Below, piece after piece: positions 13,947 through 22,094 of a stretch of 59,168 nt of DNA. This stretch comes from a virus, in IMG/VR virus record IMGVR_UViG_3300048837_000773, positions 1 through 59,168 of that record. One strand, written 5' to 3'. A program made the position numbers and the translations under genes. Positions within the stretch are counted from its first letter, which is position 1; every line of letters starts with the position of its first letter. The notes beneath the pieces are model-generated. The model was given only the letters and a program-made list of their open reading frames with translations. It was not told where the DNA came from and ran no database searches.

Positions 13947-14804
13947 ATGGGTACGCGGTTTTTTATCGATAGCAGCGAGGAGAAGCTGGACCAGGTGATT
14001 CGCGCTGTGCAGGCGGTTAACGATCTGCAGGGGAAGCGGGTGATCGAGTCGCAGCGGTTGGTATGCCTGGAAGTCGAGCGGGAAGATATTGCCCAGGCGC
14101 TGGAGACCCTGCTGGACTGCAGCGGCGTGCGGCACGTGCGGGCAACACCGGTGACGGCTGGCAAAGCCCAGCCTGAAGCGCAACAGGAAATGGCGGATCA
14201 GGAAGATCCGGCGGATCAGGAAGATCCGGCGGCGGCAGAGGAACCGATCATCATCGAGGAGGAACCGTTGACAAAGACTGTTTTGGACGTTTGTGAGATT
14301 TGTGGAGAGGCGCCGGTTTCGCGGCCAGGGGCAAAGATTTGCACATCGGTGAAGTGCCGGAAGGAACATAAACGGCTGTACATGAAGGAGTATTTCAACC
14401 GGAAGCGGCGTCAGGAAGCAGAACCTGGCTTATCGGACGAGGAACGCGAATTCGAGGCGCTGCTGGAGGCCGAAACGCTGGCCGAGCAGGTGCAGGAGGA
14501 GAAGGATCCGAAAAGTGAAGACCCGGAGGGCGAGGCGTTTGAAGACCTGATCGAAGAAGCGCCAGAGGATGATGAGTACACGCTGGCAGCGAACGGGGAG
14601 CGATTTAGCCGGGACGCGCTGATGATGGTGCTGCAACAGCGCCAGCTCCTTCCGGGTACGCTGCTGCGCAAGGGGAACCGGTTCTACACCGTCAATGGGT
14701 GCTATGAGCTGCGCCGGAAGTCGGTTTCGGTCAAAATTGCCAACGCTTTCCGCGATCGGGATGCTTACCGGAATAACTGGCAAAGCGGTAGTCAGAACCG
14801 ATAA
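13947..14804 (+). CDS. Acidic zinc-finger protein
   Basis: This 285-aa protein has an ATG after GGAAGGGG. Residues about 1-70 are a mixed domain; then come an acidic linker with a duplicated ADQEDP unit (18-bp DNA duplication at 14193-14228), a zinc finger (CEICGEAPVSRPGAKICTSVKCRKEHKRLYMKEYF, described by its Cys pairs at about 117 and 132), a long acidic stretch, and a C-terminal globular piece. The finger resembles those of DNA-binding phage proteins. The stop codon lies inside a dispersed palindrome. Confidence 0.65.
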   Translation: MGTRFFIDSSEEKLDQVIRAVQAVNDLQGKRVIESQRLVCLEVEREDIAQALETLLDCSGVRHVRATPVTAGKAQPEAQQEMADQEDPADQEDPAAAEEPIIIEEEPLTKTVLDVCEICGEAPVSRPGAKICTSVKCRKEHKRLYMKEYFNRKRRQEAEPGLSDEEREFEALLEAETLAEQVQEEKDPKSEDPEGEAFEDLIEEAPEDDEYTLAANGERFSRDALMMVLQQRQLLPGTLLRKGNRFYTVNGCYELRRKSVSVKIANAFRDRDAYRNNWQSGSQNR

Positions 14805-14817
14805 GCCAGGTTATCGG
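14798..14817. repeat. Dispersed palindrome copy (CCGATAA / TTATCGG)
   Basis: The arms are perfect with a 6-nt spacer. The TAA stop of the zinc-finger gene is the end of the left arm. Confidence 0.8.
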
Positions 14818-14840
14818 ATGACCACGGTTTTGAATTGGAG
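14817..14840 (+). repeat. 24-nt leader repeat, first copy
   Basis: It matches 15103-15126 at 23 of 24 positions (begins GATGACCACGG, ends TTGAATTGGAG). It ends in the GGAG that would serve as ribosome site for the GTG at 14848. Confidence 0.75.
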
Positions 14841-14847
14841 CGTGACA

Positions 14848-15069
14848 GTGGGATCTACAAACAGTGATTATGTGACGCTTGGTTGGACCTGCCACGTGGG
14901 GCGGGAAGGGACCCGGGGCGGGTACCGCGCGTGGGCAAGAAAGGGTGATGAACGGATTAGCACCCGGTTGTACTTTGGGAAAGGGGCAAAGGGAAGGGCG
15001 CAACGCGAGCTGATGATGGCCATCAACCAGAAAGAAATGATTGGGGAACGTTCCGAACGTTCCGGTTGA
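14848..15069 (+). CDS. Small basic AP2/integrase-arm-like hypothetical protein
   Basis: This 73-aa protein starts at the GTG seven bases after GGAG; the ATG at 14818 is an alternative inside the repeated leader. The sequence YVTLGWTCHVGREGTRGGYRAWARKGDERISTRLYFGKGAKGRAQRELMMAIN looks like a small beta-sheet plus helix DNA-contacting fold, but this is only impression. The end of the gene contains a tandem GAACGTTCC repeat (15046-15063). Confidence 0.45.
   Translation: MGSTNSDYVTLGWTCHVGREGTRGGYRAWARKGDERISTRLYFGKGAKGRAQRELMMAINQKEMIGERSERSG
15045..15064. repeat. Tandem GAACGTTCC palindromes
   Basis: GAACGTTCC occurs twice in direct succession (15046-15063) and each contains the palindrome GAACGTTC. 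The site is at the 3' end of a small gene, about 70 bases before the DUF5131 start, and could be an operator. Confidence 0.5.
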
Positions 15070-15102
15070 TCGTTCCCATGGATGCTTAAAGGGGAACGGA
15101 GC

Positions 15103-15126
15103 GATGACCACGGATTTGAATTGGAG
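15103..15126 (+). repeat. 24-nt leader repeat, second copy
   Basis: This is the same leader as 14817-14840 with one mismatch. It ends at the GGAG that precedes the DUF5131 ATG. Confidence 0.75.
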
Positions 15127-15133
15127 GTTGGCT

Positions 15134-16147
15134 ATGGCAGAAACGAGGATCGAATGGGCAGATGCGGTATGGAACCCGGTGGTGGGCTGCTCGCGGGTAA
15201 GTGAGGGGTGTAGGCACTGTTACGCGGAGCGGATGGCCTTCCGACTGGCAAAAATGGGAAAGCTGGGGTACGCGGACGTGGCGGTTACGCGTGGGTGGAC
15301 GGGGAAGGTGAACGTGCTGCGGTCGAAGCTGGAGGAGCCGTTGGGGTGGAAGAAGCCGCGGCGGGTGTTTGTGAACAGCATGAGCGATTTGTTCCATGAG
15401 GCGCTGGTTGCAAAACCGGAATGGAGCGAAGTACTCACGGATATGTGGCAGACGATGGCCGCAACCCCAAAGCATACGTATTTGATCCTGACGAAGCGCC
15501 CACACATTATGGAGCGCGAGGTGAAGCTATTAATCGCCGAGGCGGGGTTCCCTGTGCTGCCGAATGTTTGGCTGGGTACGTCGATCAGCATCCAGCGGGA
15601 TAGGGACCGGTTTCTGCCGTATCTGCTGGAGACACCCGCAGCGAAGCGGTTTGTGAGCTGCGAGCCGCTGCTGGGGCCGGTGCACCTGCTGGGGTCAGTG
15701 AAGACGCAGGATCACTGGTACCCGGCGCCGCTGCGGGGTGGAATGATCGACTGGGTGATCTGCGGGGGGGAGAGCGGGCCGGGGGCGCGGCCGATGCACC
15801 CGGATTGGGCGCGGGGTCTGCGGGACCAGTGCCAGGCGGCGGGGGTTCCGTTCTTCTTCAAGCAGTGGGGGGAATTTCATCCAGCGTTCGAAGGAAAAGA
15901 TTTCGAGGCGACCTGCGCGGTATGCGGGTGCTCGGATAATGATCCGTGTGAAGGTGGGTGTTACTGGATCGGAGACGAGCGCGCGGATGACGATATGAGG
16001 GACCGATGCAGCCAGTGCAAGGGCGTGAAGTGCCACCGGTGGCCGGACGGTTCGTACTCATACAGAGTTAGGAAGAGGGTCGCCGGCCGGCTGTTGGATG
16101 GGCAGGCGTGGGATGAGTATCCGATCACGGGAAGGGAAACGGCGTGA
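15134..16147 (+). CDS. DUF5131 / phage Gp37-Gp68 family protein
   Basis: This 337-aa protein has the family signature TRIEWADAVWNPVVGCS at the N-terminus, with Cys in the spacing C-x6-C-x2-C (GCSRVSEGCRHCY), a radical-SAM-like cluster site, and later VWLGTSI, FVSCEPLL and ICGGESGPGARP. A Cys-rich insertion (about residues 255-305, with CAVCGCSDNDPC and CSQC) is extra to the core. The ATG follows TTGGAGG. The family is common in phages, is predicted to bind an iron-sulfur cluster, and has no proven role that I know of. Confidence 0.85.
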   Translation: MAETRIEWADAVWNPVVGCSRVSEGCRHCYAERMAFRLAKMGKLGYADVAVTRGWTGKVNVLRSKLEEPLGWKKPRRVFVNSMSDLFHEALVAKPEWSEVLTDMWQTMAATPKHTYLILTKRPHIMEREVKLLIAEAGFPVLPNVWLGTSISIQRDRDRFLPYLLETPAAKRFVSCEPLLGPVHLLGSVKTQDHWYPAPLRGGMIDWVICGGESGPGARPMHPDWARGLRDQCQAAGVPFFFKQWGEFHPAFEGKDFEATCAVCGCSDNDPCEGGCYWIGDERADDDMRDRCSQCKGVKCHRWPDGSYSYRVRKRVAGRLLDGQAWDEYPITGRETA

Positions 16148-16162
16148 AAACGGGAGGCGGGT

Positions 16163-16327
16163 ATGGATGGGCTGGTAGCAGTGGCGTTGGTGATTTTCGC
16201 GGCGGGGCTGCTGATGGGCTGGAGCATGGCGCGGTCGGGGAAGTCGAGGGCGGGGGCGCGGCGCAGATCCGCGCCGGCAAGGAGGCGGAAGGCAACCAGG
16301 CCGAGGAAGTGGGTGGTGTGGCGTTGA
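16163..16327 (+). CDS. 54-aa single-helix membrane protein
   Basis: The ATG follows GGGAGGCGG. Residues 3-21 are hydrophobic (LVAVALVIFAAGLLMGW) and the rest is strongly basic, ending WVVWR. The layout is that of a small bitopic membrane protein with a cytoplasmic basic tail. The family is unknown. Confidence 0.55.
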   Translation: MDGLVAVALVIFAAGLLMGWSMARSGKSRAGARRRSAPARRRKATRPRKWVVWR

Positions 16328-16338
16328 ATGGAGGATGC

Positions 16339-16611
16339 ATGGAAGAACAAATCCAGAAGTTATCAGAGGAGATGAAAGCGATTGCGGAAGAGCGGGATTG
16401 GTACACACTGGAGTGCGCGCGGCTGCTGGAAGAGGTGGGCCAGTTGAATGCACGCTGGACTACGGAAATGCGGCAGCGGTATATCGAGGGTCTGAACGTG
16501 GCGCTGAGCCAGCTTTGGGGCGGTGGTACGAAGCAGGATGCCATCGATGCGATTACGAAGCTGATCCAGGCGGAACAGTACAAGTGGGTCAAGGAAGGAG
16601 GGGCGAAGTGA
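16339..16611 (+). CDS. Small coiled-coil protein
   Basis: This 90-aa protein starts at the ATG after GGAGG. The first half is a coiled coil (EEQIQKLSEEMKAIAEERD), the second half helical. It overlaps the next gene by 4 bases (GTGA). The function is unknown. Confidence 0.6.
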   Translation: MEEQIQKLSEEMKAIAEERDWYTLECARLLEEVGQLNARWTTEMRQRYIEGLNVALSQLWGGGTKQDAIDAITKLIQAEQYKWVKEGGAK

Positions 16612-17249
16612 GCGACCAGGAATATTGTGGGAACTGCAATGGAACAGGCTATGTTCGCGAGGGATATGACGGAGTGACACCTTGCTCTTGGTGCAACGTC
16701 TCACCGGAAGATTTACTAAGTGACGCTGTAGAGAAAATTGATAAGTTGCAAGTGGAGCTGGTCCAGGCGAAAGCGAGCCTGTTTAGCGAACGATCTGCTC
16801 ACGAGGAAATCGTGAAACAGTGGGAAGGGATCGTCCAGGAAGACGAGGCGATCATCGAAAGTCTGCGGGATGAAGTTGCGCTGTTTAAAAGCACATTGGC
16901 AGACAACGAGGCCTACGGGATGGCAGTGATGACAGAAAGGGACGCGTTGCGGAGTGCATTGAATCATGCAGTGTATATGCAGGACAAGATCCGCGCGGAG
17001 CGAGATACGGCAGAAGATTTGGCTGAGAAGCTGCGAAAGCACGCGAAGACAGAAGAGGATTTCCACCCACGCGCGGTAAAGCTACTGCGCAAGCGCAAGC
17101 CGTTTTTGGTTGTGGCAAACGATGAGCCGTACTACCGCCAGGTCTACGATTTGATCCGGGACAACGAAATGCTACGTGGAGAATGGACTACATCGGACCA
17201 GTGGCGATATGAAGATGCGATTGCGGCATGGAAGGACGGTCAGAAATGA
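16608..17249 (+). CDS. Zinc-ribbon and coiled-coil hypothetical protein
   Basis: This 213-aa protein has a GTG start after GGAAGGAGG. The N-terminus carries a DnaJ-like zinc motif (CGNCNGTGYV ... CSWC), followed by a long coiled coil (about residues 40-140) and a compact basic end. The same class of zinc/coiled-coil protein is frequent in phage early regions; the role is not known. Confidence 0.6.
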   Translation: MSDQEYCGNCNGTGYVREGYDGVTPCSWCNVSPEDLLSDAVEKIDKLQVELVQAKASLFSERSAHEEIVKQWEGIVQEDEAIIESLRDEVALFKSTLADNEAYGMAVMTERDALRSALNHAVYMQDKIRAERDTAEDLAEKLRKHAKTEEDFHPRAVKLLRKRKPFLVVANDEPYYRQVYDLIRDNEMLRGEWTTSDQWRYEDAIAAWKDGQK

Positions 17250-17569
17250 TGACGCCAGAGGGAGAGAAGAATCACGACCGGTTATTAGATGCAGTGAACG
17301 GCAACTCTGGATATGCGCTGATGGATTGCGCGGAAGAGTTGTCTAACCTGCAGTCGCTGTTGGAACTGACCCGACAGCAGCGGGATGAGGTCCGCGCTGA
17401 AGTGGATCGTTTGAGGGCAGAGCGGGAAAAAATTGCTACAGACATTAATGCAGCCCGAGGCTTTATTGGCCACTTGATTTGCATTGGTTATTTCCGTGGA
17501 ACGCTAAGGTACGCTAACAGAGCTTTAGAAATCGTTGATTGGTTGTCAAAGTGGGATGGTGGGGAATGA
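17246..17569 (+). CDS. Coiled-coil hypothetical protein
   Basis: This 107-aa protein has an ATG overlapping the previous stop (ATGATG). The coiled coil at residues about 28-75 (ELSNLQSLLELTRQQRDEVRAEV) is followed by a short globular end. It is coupled to both neighbours. Confidence 0.55.
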   Translation: MMTPEGEKNHDRLLDAVNGNSGYALMDCAEELSNLQSLLELTRQQRDEVRAEVDRLRAEREKIATDINAARGFIGHLICIGYFRGTLRYANRALEIVDWLSKWDGGE

Positions 17570-18267
17570 GCAAGAAGGAGGATCTTTCACCTGCCCTATC
17601 CCAATATACCCACCTGGGAGTCTTTCTCATCGTTGATGGGCGTGTGTGTAATCCTGTTGGCTCGACGGAACGCACCGTGACGGCGCGATGGAAGGATGAT
17701 AAGTTTTGGTGGGTTGTTCGCTACGTGGATACAGGTGAGTTGGCGGAGGTGGTGGCGGAAGATCTTAGGGATATTACGAACTGCGAGGGATACAAAAAAC
17801 TGCTGGCAGACGTGCAGAAAGACGAAATGAAGGCGCCGGGCTTCCATGATTACAGGGGAAAACTTGTATGGGTGATAGAGCGGGCGCAGAAATATGCGGA
17901 AGTCACCGGGCTGAAGACGGTGGATATCTTGAACACGTGGGAAAAGCACAGGCGGTACTGGTACATGAATTACTACCAGGAAAGCAACCAGCCTCTGCCA
18001 ACCTCAGAACGAGTGCGGATCCTTAAGACGAGGCAGGAGCTGCTAGACGCAATCGGAGAAGCGGGCTTCCGCTGCCCGGCATGCGGGGGCAGGTCCACCT
18101 CGCCGTACGAGTGCGATTCGGGTAAAGAAATGGAGCCGGGAAAGATCTGTGATTGGAAAGTGTATGGGCTTCTGAAGGACCTGGGAAAGGGAGTGTACGT
18201 CTTTGTGAAAGACCAGTTCTACGGAGAGACAATCTTTATGCCTATTGCATGGGAAGCGGCGGCGTAG
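17566..18267 (+). CDS. Hypothetical protein with zinc-ribbon C-terminus
   Basis: This 233-aa protein has an ATG overlapping the previous stop. The N-terminal beta-rich domain (FLIVDGRVCNPVGSTERTV) is followed by a helical part and a Cys cluster (CPACGGRSTSPYEC ... C). No family is recognised. Confidence 0.55.
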   Translation: MSKKEDLSPALSQYTHLGVFLIVDGRVCNPVGSTERTVTARWKDDKFWWVVRYVDTGELAEVVAEDLRDITNCEGYKKLLADVQKDEMKAPGFHDYRGKLVWVIERAQKYAEVTGLKTVDILNTWEKHRRYWYMNYYQESNQPLPTSERVRILKTRQELLDAIGEAGFRCPACGGRSTSPYECDSGKEMEPGKICDWKVYGLLKDLGKGVYVFVKDQFYGETIFMPIAWEAAA

Positions 18268-18282
18268 GAAAGGGGAACGGAA

Positions 18283-18504
18283 ATGGAGGAAGCATTGAGT
18301 GATGGGGATCTGGTGGTTGTGCGAACGGCACGTGGCGAGGGGCAGTTTATCTGCCGGCTGGACGGGTCGCATTTGTACCTGCAGGAGGTGGATCGGGGAA
18401 CAGTCAAGCGGATCACGGGATATGGGGGGTGCGTGCTGCCGGCGCGGCCGGCGACGGGTGTAACGGTTGAAAAGGTCAAGGAGAAGAGTAATGGAAGAAA
18501 ATAG
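18283..18504 (+). CDS. Small beta-rich hypothetical protein
   Basis: This 73-aa protein has an ATG after GGAAAGGGGAACGGAA. The pattern of short strands (DLVVVRTARGEGQFICRLDG) suggests an SH3- or Hfq-like barrel. It overlaps the next gene by 14 bases. Confidence 0.5.
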   Translation: MEEALSDGDLVVVRTARGEGQFICRLDGSHLYLQEVDRGTVKRITGYGGCVLPARPATGVTVEKVKEKSNGRK

Positions 18505-18877
18505 CGTGGAAGCGATGCGGGAGAAGATGAAGGGGTACCTGGCGGCGGTCGCGAAGCTGCCGGCGGGTGAGCGTTTCGAGCTGCTGGAGGGGTTGGCGCG
18601 GGAGACGCGATTGAATGTAACCATCCGGTTAGAGCAGAGGGACGGAGAGTTTGTGGAGCATATCGATCTGCGGGGGGAAACAGAGAAGAGTGTGGTCAAT
18701 GAGCTGCTGGAGCGCGCGCTATCAGCAGAAATGATGGTGGAGACGCTGGTGAAGCAGCTCTTGTGGGCAAAACACTGGATTGACCTTGCGATCACGAAGC
18801 GGGTAGATCCTGCCTGCCTGCCCGATTCCACGCCGATCTCTGAGGCGCTTGGTACCTATTTGGAGTGGAAGAGGTAA
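18491..18877 (+). CDS. Hypothetical early protein
   Basis: This 128-aa protein has an ATG after AAGGAG. It is mostly helical with a short central sheet (RLNVTIRLEQRDGEFVEHIDLRG is the most regular part, summarised here by its position at about residues 38-60). No family is recognised. Confidence 0.55.
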   Translation: MEENSVEAMREKMKGYLAAVAKLPAGERFELLEGLARETRLNVTIRLEQRDGEFVEHIDLRGETEKSVVNELLERALSAEMMVETLVKQLLWAKHWIDLAITKRVDPACLPDSTPISEALGTYLEWKR

Positions 18878-18880
18878 ACA

Positions 18881-19288
18881 ATGTGCGAATGCGGATGTGG
18901 CGATTTTCGACCGTACAAGTCTTTCCTGGTGGGCGACCTGGTGCTTTCCGTGGAGGTGTATCCGGGCTGCCAGGAATGTGGTACCGGGATTATGGTGGCC
19001 TTGAACATTTTTACGATGGAAGAAGCTGCTCGGTGGATTGAGGACATCGAAGCGCTGCCGCAGCTTCAGCCAGTGAAGGGCGATTATGGATGGAAGCGGG
19101 AGGATGTCCCGCTGATTGGCGAAGAAGACATTGTGGAATGGGCAGAAAAGCAGCGCGTGCTTCTTGGCGAGGAGGGGTCGTATTCCACGTTGGAAGATTA
19201 TTTAGCCGATAACGGGCTGGACCTGCTCCAGGGTGGGTTGGAGATCCGGCTAAAGAAGAACCGGGATGCGGAAAATAAGAACCGGTAA
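18881..19288 (+). CDS. Hypothetical protein with N-terminal Cys cluster
   Basis: This 135-aa protein begins MCECGCGDF and has CQEC at about residue 31, so a small zinc or cluster site is likely. A helical acidic end follows. The TAA stop lies in the left arm of a dispersed palindrome. Confidence 0.55.
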   Translation: MCECGCGDFRPYKSFLVGDLVLSVEVYPGCQECGTGIMVALNIFTMEEAARWIEDIEALPQLQPVKGDYGWKREDVPLIGEEDIVEWAEKQRVLLGEEGSYSTLEDYLADNGLDLLQGGLEIRLKKNRDAENKNR

Positions 19289-19301
19289 TGTGTCTTATCG
19301 G
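19282..19301. repeat. Dispersed palindrome copy (CCGGTAA / TTATCGG)
   Basis: The spacer is 6 nt. It contains the upstream stop codon and ends 18 bases before the exonuclease ATG. Confidence 0.75.
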
Positions 19302-19318
19302 CCATGGAGGGAAAGGGG

Positions 19319-20308
19319 ATGAATCACGATATCGTGAAAGATGGCGAAAAGTTTCGGTGCCGGGTGTGCAACTGGAGCTGGAAGAGCAAGCCAGGCACGA
19401 GCTGCCCGGGCGTGACGCGGTACGAGTGGCAGGGCGCGCCGGCGAATTTGAAAACAGAAGCACAGCTCAGGAAGGTTTATTTGAAACCTGGTCCGCGGCG
19501 GGGGATTGTGAAAACGCGCCGGATGACGGAATGGTTGTATGACGTGAATGAGGTGATTCCGTTCACGGACGAGGAGACCCGGGATGCGAAGGAAAGGGCG
19601 CGCAAGGCACGATACCGAACCTGCAAAAAGTGCAAGAAGGAGGTTCGTCGGGAGAAATGGGACAGCGAGTGGAAAGCTTGCGACGCTTGCCGGCCAGATT
19701 TGATCAAGGATTATTACCGGCAGCAGGCGATCGAGGAAGCAATCCGGGAGGAGGAGCATCAAAAGTTCCTCGACGAAAACCGGGCGGCGGCGCAGGAGGA
19801 GGCGCGGCTGTGGCTGGCGCTGGGCAAACAGGCTGTAATCCTGGACACAGAAACGACCGGGCTTGACTATGACGCTGAGGTGGTACAGATTGGGTTGATT
19901 GATTTGCAGGGAAATGTGCTGATGGACTGCCTGGTGCATCCACAGAAACCAATTCCTGACGATGCGATGCGGATTCACGGGATTACGAATGAGATGGTAG
20001 CAACCGCGCCTGGTTTTGAGGAGGTACACCACAAGCTTTATGGGCTGCTGGATGGAAAACTGGTGATTACGTATAACGCGGCCTATGACAAGCGGGTGAT
20101 CTTACAGAGCGCGAAACAGTGCGGCTGTGCACTGGATCAGTTGATCGTGCGAGATTGGGTGTGCGCGATGGAAATGTATGCCCAGTACGTAGGAGAGTGG
20201 AGTGAGTATCACGGGTCTTTCCGGTGGCAGAAGCTGCCGGCAGGCGATCACAGCGCGGTGGGTGACTGTCAGGCAACACTGGCGATTATCCATAAGATGG
20301 CCGGGTGA
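19319..20308 (+). CDS. DnaQ-like 3'-5' exonuclease with N-terminal zinc fingers
   Basis: This 329-aa protein starts at the ATG after GAGGGAAAGGGG. Residues 1-130 hold two Cys-rich pieces (CRVCNWSW; CKKCKK and CDAC). The exonuclease domain shows Exo I (VILDTETTG, about 178), Exo II region (ITYNAAYDKRVI) and Exo III (HSAVGDCQAT), so the catalytic D, E, D, H and D are all present. It probably proofreads or trims DNA in phage replication. Confidence 0.85.
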   Translation: MNHDIVKDGEKFRCRVCNWSWKSKPGTSCPGVTRYEWQGAPANLKTEAQLRKVYLKPGPRRGIVKTRRMTEWLYDVNEVIPFTDEETRDAKERARKARYRTCKKCKKEVRREKWDSEWKACDACRPDLIKDYYRQQAIEEAIREEEHQKFLDENRAAAQEEARLWLALGKQAVILDTETTGLDYDAEVVQIGLIDLQGNVLMDCLVHPQKPIPDDAMRIHGITNEMVATAPGFEEVHHKLYGLLDGKLVITYNAAYDKRVILQSAKQCGCALDQLIVRDWVCAMEMYAQYVGEWSEYHGSFRWQKLPAGDHSAVGDCQATLAIIHKMAG

Positions 20309-20331
20309 ATCACAAACCGTTGGAGGGGTAC

Positions 20332-20733
20332 ATGAACAATTTGATGATCGGTTATCTGGTGATGGGAATTCTGATGGCGGTGGGGACGATCGCCACACGT
20401 TTCAGCCGGGGCGAGAAGATTGACCGGTGGGGCATGGTCTCTTACCTGGCAATGCTGCCGTTGTGGCCATTCTTTGCGGGGCTGGCTTTGGCGGCGATGC
20501 TGCGGAAACCAGGAGTGCGGTGCGCGTACTGCAACTACCTGGCAGCGACGGACCGGGAGGTGCGCGACCATTTCGCCGTATGTAAGAAGCATCCAATGTA
20601 CCGGCTGACCCGGGCGAGCTGGGCGCTGCTGGATGCAATTGTCGACACACCTTTGAGCATGGAGGCGAGCCTGGCCGAGATCGAGCTGAAGCAAGAACTG
20701 CGCCGGTTGGACCCGCAGGGGGAACCGCTGTGA
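20332..20733 (+). CDS. Membrane protein with zinc-finger tail
   Basis: This 133-aa protein has an ATG after GGAGGGG. Two hydrophobic helices (about 4-22 and 35-55) precede a C2H2-like motif (CAYCNYLAATDREVRDHFAVCKKH by its Cys/His pattern). The combination suggests a membrane-tethered nucleic-acid or protein contact. The family is unknown. Confidence 0.55.
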   Translation: MNNLMIGYLVMGILMAVGTIATRFSRGEKIDRWGMVSYLAMLPLWPFFAGLALAAMLRKPGVRCAYCNYLAATDREVRDHFAVCKKHPMYRLTRASWALLDAIVDTPLSMEASLAEIELKQELRRLDPQGEPL

Positions 20734-21125
20734 AAGGCAACTGGTTCGAGGTTTACCACGCGCCTGACGTAAAGCAGGCCGCGGCGTACTGTGGATTTGC
20801 GCGCTTCGATCTGCGTGCGCCGCCATTTGACCTGAGGGCTATCGAACGAGGAAGGGTGCGGTACTATCTGCGCTATCACCTGCCCTGGGAGTACGCACTG
20901 CCGGGGGTGGAAACGCCCGATATTATTTTCGATGGGCCAATCGCGTACGCGGAATGGTTCGCGGCAGAGCACTGTGGAATGGAAAACGCGCAGGCGCAGG
21001 CTTACCGGCGGCAGGGCGAGGTGTGGGTGGTGGAAGTGACGGACGAGCGACAGGCGGTAACCATTGAGGTGTTTATCGATAATGAGCGCTTCAGTGCAAA
21101 TCAAATTATTGGAATGCACTACTAG
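20730..21125 (+). CDS. Hypothetical early protein
   Basis: This 131-aa protein has a GTG start overlapping the previous stop. It is mixed alpha/beta with many aromatic residues (RYYLRYHLPWEYALPG). There is no motif that I can name. Confidence 0.55.
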   Translation: MKGNWFEVYHAPDVKQAAAYCGFARFDLRAPPFDLRAIERGRVRYYLRYHLPWEYALPGVETPDIIFDGPIAYAEWFAAEHCGMENAQAQAYRRQGEVWVVEVTDERQAVTIEVFIDNERFSANQIIGMHY

Positions 21126-21135
21126 GGAGGTTGGT

Positions 21136-21849
21136 ATGAATGAGGTGCGAAGGTATTGGCGAGAGTACGTCTGGCAATCGAAAGTGCTGGCGCGGGCGTG
21201 GTGGTCGCTGCAGCAGGGCAAGGCGGATGGACAGGCGGCGGCGAGCCTGTTCCGGTTGAACCGGCTGGCGAAGAATGGCACGGGCAAGGTAGAGATCTAC
21301 CAGATGAAAAGTCACCTGATCCGGCATTTCTATAAAAAAGGGTTTTGCATCCGGGCGGAGAAATCCATCCAGGAGCTGGAGTGCTGGCATACGATGCGCT
21401 ACCTGTCCGGTGTGGATGAGGTGTGTCCCAAGTGCGATAACACGGGGATATTTGCGCGGCACGAGCTGTTCCAGTTTACATTTTTGGTGGACGGACTGCG
21501 GTACGCGTGGCATCAGCCCATGCGACTGGTGGATTGGCCGGTGGAGCTGAGTGAAGGCAAGCCGAGTGTGTATACCGGCCGGTGCGCGGATTGGGATTTG
21601 GATGTGGTCCAGGCGAATTGGGATCAGGCGGTATTATGGGTTTATCTGCGCTGCCTGGGAGTGCGGGATCTGCCTGAGCTGCGCACGGTTCGAGGCTTGA
21701 TGCGAATTGCACGGTTCTATTGGGTAACGCGAAAGTTGGATATCTGGACACGCCGAACACGCCGGCGGATTGAGAAGCGCCTGGAAGGAAAGCGCGGCTG
21801 GATGGCCGAGCGGATCCGGGAGTGGGCGAGCGATGGGTTTCCTTTTTAG
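21136..21849 (+). CDS. Hypothetical basic protein with CxxC
   Basis: This 237-aa protein has an ATG after GGGAGG. It is helical and basic, with ECWHTMRY...CPKCDNTG (a zinc pair) in the middle and a very basic C-terminal helix (RRTRRRIEKRLEGKRG). The composition suits nucleic-acid binding. The family is unknown. Confidence 0.55.
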   Translation: MNEVRRYWREYVWQSKVLARAWWSLQQGKADGQAAASLFRLNRLAKNGTGKVEIYQMKSHLIRHFYKKGFCIRAEKSIQELECWHTMRYLSGVDEVCPKCDNTGIFARHELFQFTFLVDGLRYAWHQPMRLVDWPVELSEGKPSVYTGRCADWDLDVVQANWDQAVLWVYLRCLGVRDLPELRTVRGLMRIARFYWVTRKLDIWTRRTRRRIEKRLEGKRGWMAERIREWASDGFPF

Positions 21850-21858
21850 GGAGGGAAA

Positions 21859-22032
21859 ATGGAACGAAGAACGAAAGTGCTGCTGGCGATCATGGCGGCG
21901 GTTCTGACGATCGCGCTAGTGATTGCGAATGTGAATGCGGAAGGGGTACAGCCGCCTCCGTGTATTCGGGGTGATCTGGCGGCGCAGATCTGCGGTCGGA
22001 GCACACTTTATTTGCCAATGGTGGTGCGGTAA
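21859..22032 (+). CDS. 57-aa secreted peptide
   Basis: The ATG follows AGGGAGGG. Residues 1-27 are a signal-peptide-like segment (basic start, hydrophobic core, VNAEG as cleavage region). The mature part is about 30 residues with two cysteines and ends YLPMVVR, a sequence style I associate with secreted Chloroflexota proteins. It is the last gene of the early operon, immediately before a strong hairpin. Confidence 0.6.
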   Translation: MERRTKVLLAIMAAVLTIALVIANVNAEGVQPPPCIRGDLAAQICGRSTLYLPMVVR

Positions 22033-22037
22033 TGGGA

Positions 22038-22070
22038 GGGCCCCGGCCGAGCTCGGCCGGGGCCCTGTTT
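22038..22070 (+). terminator. Early-operon terminator
   Basis: A perfect 28-bp palindrome (22038-22065, arms of 14 bases) is followed by TGTTT. The tail is short but the stem is extremely strong. Confidence 0.8.
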
Positions 22071-22094
22071 CAATTTCGGCTTAGAAATTCATAC

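Noticed and set aside
14193-14228. 18-bp tandem duplication in the zinc-finger gene
   Set aside because: It is real but small, in frame and in an acidic linker, so probably neutral slippage.
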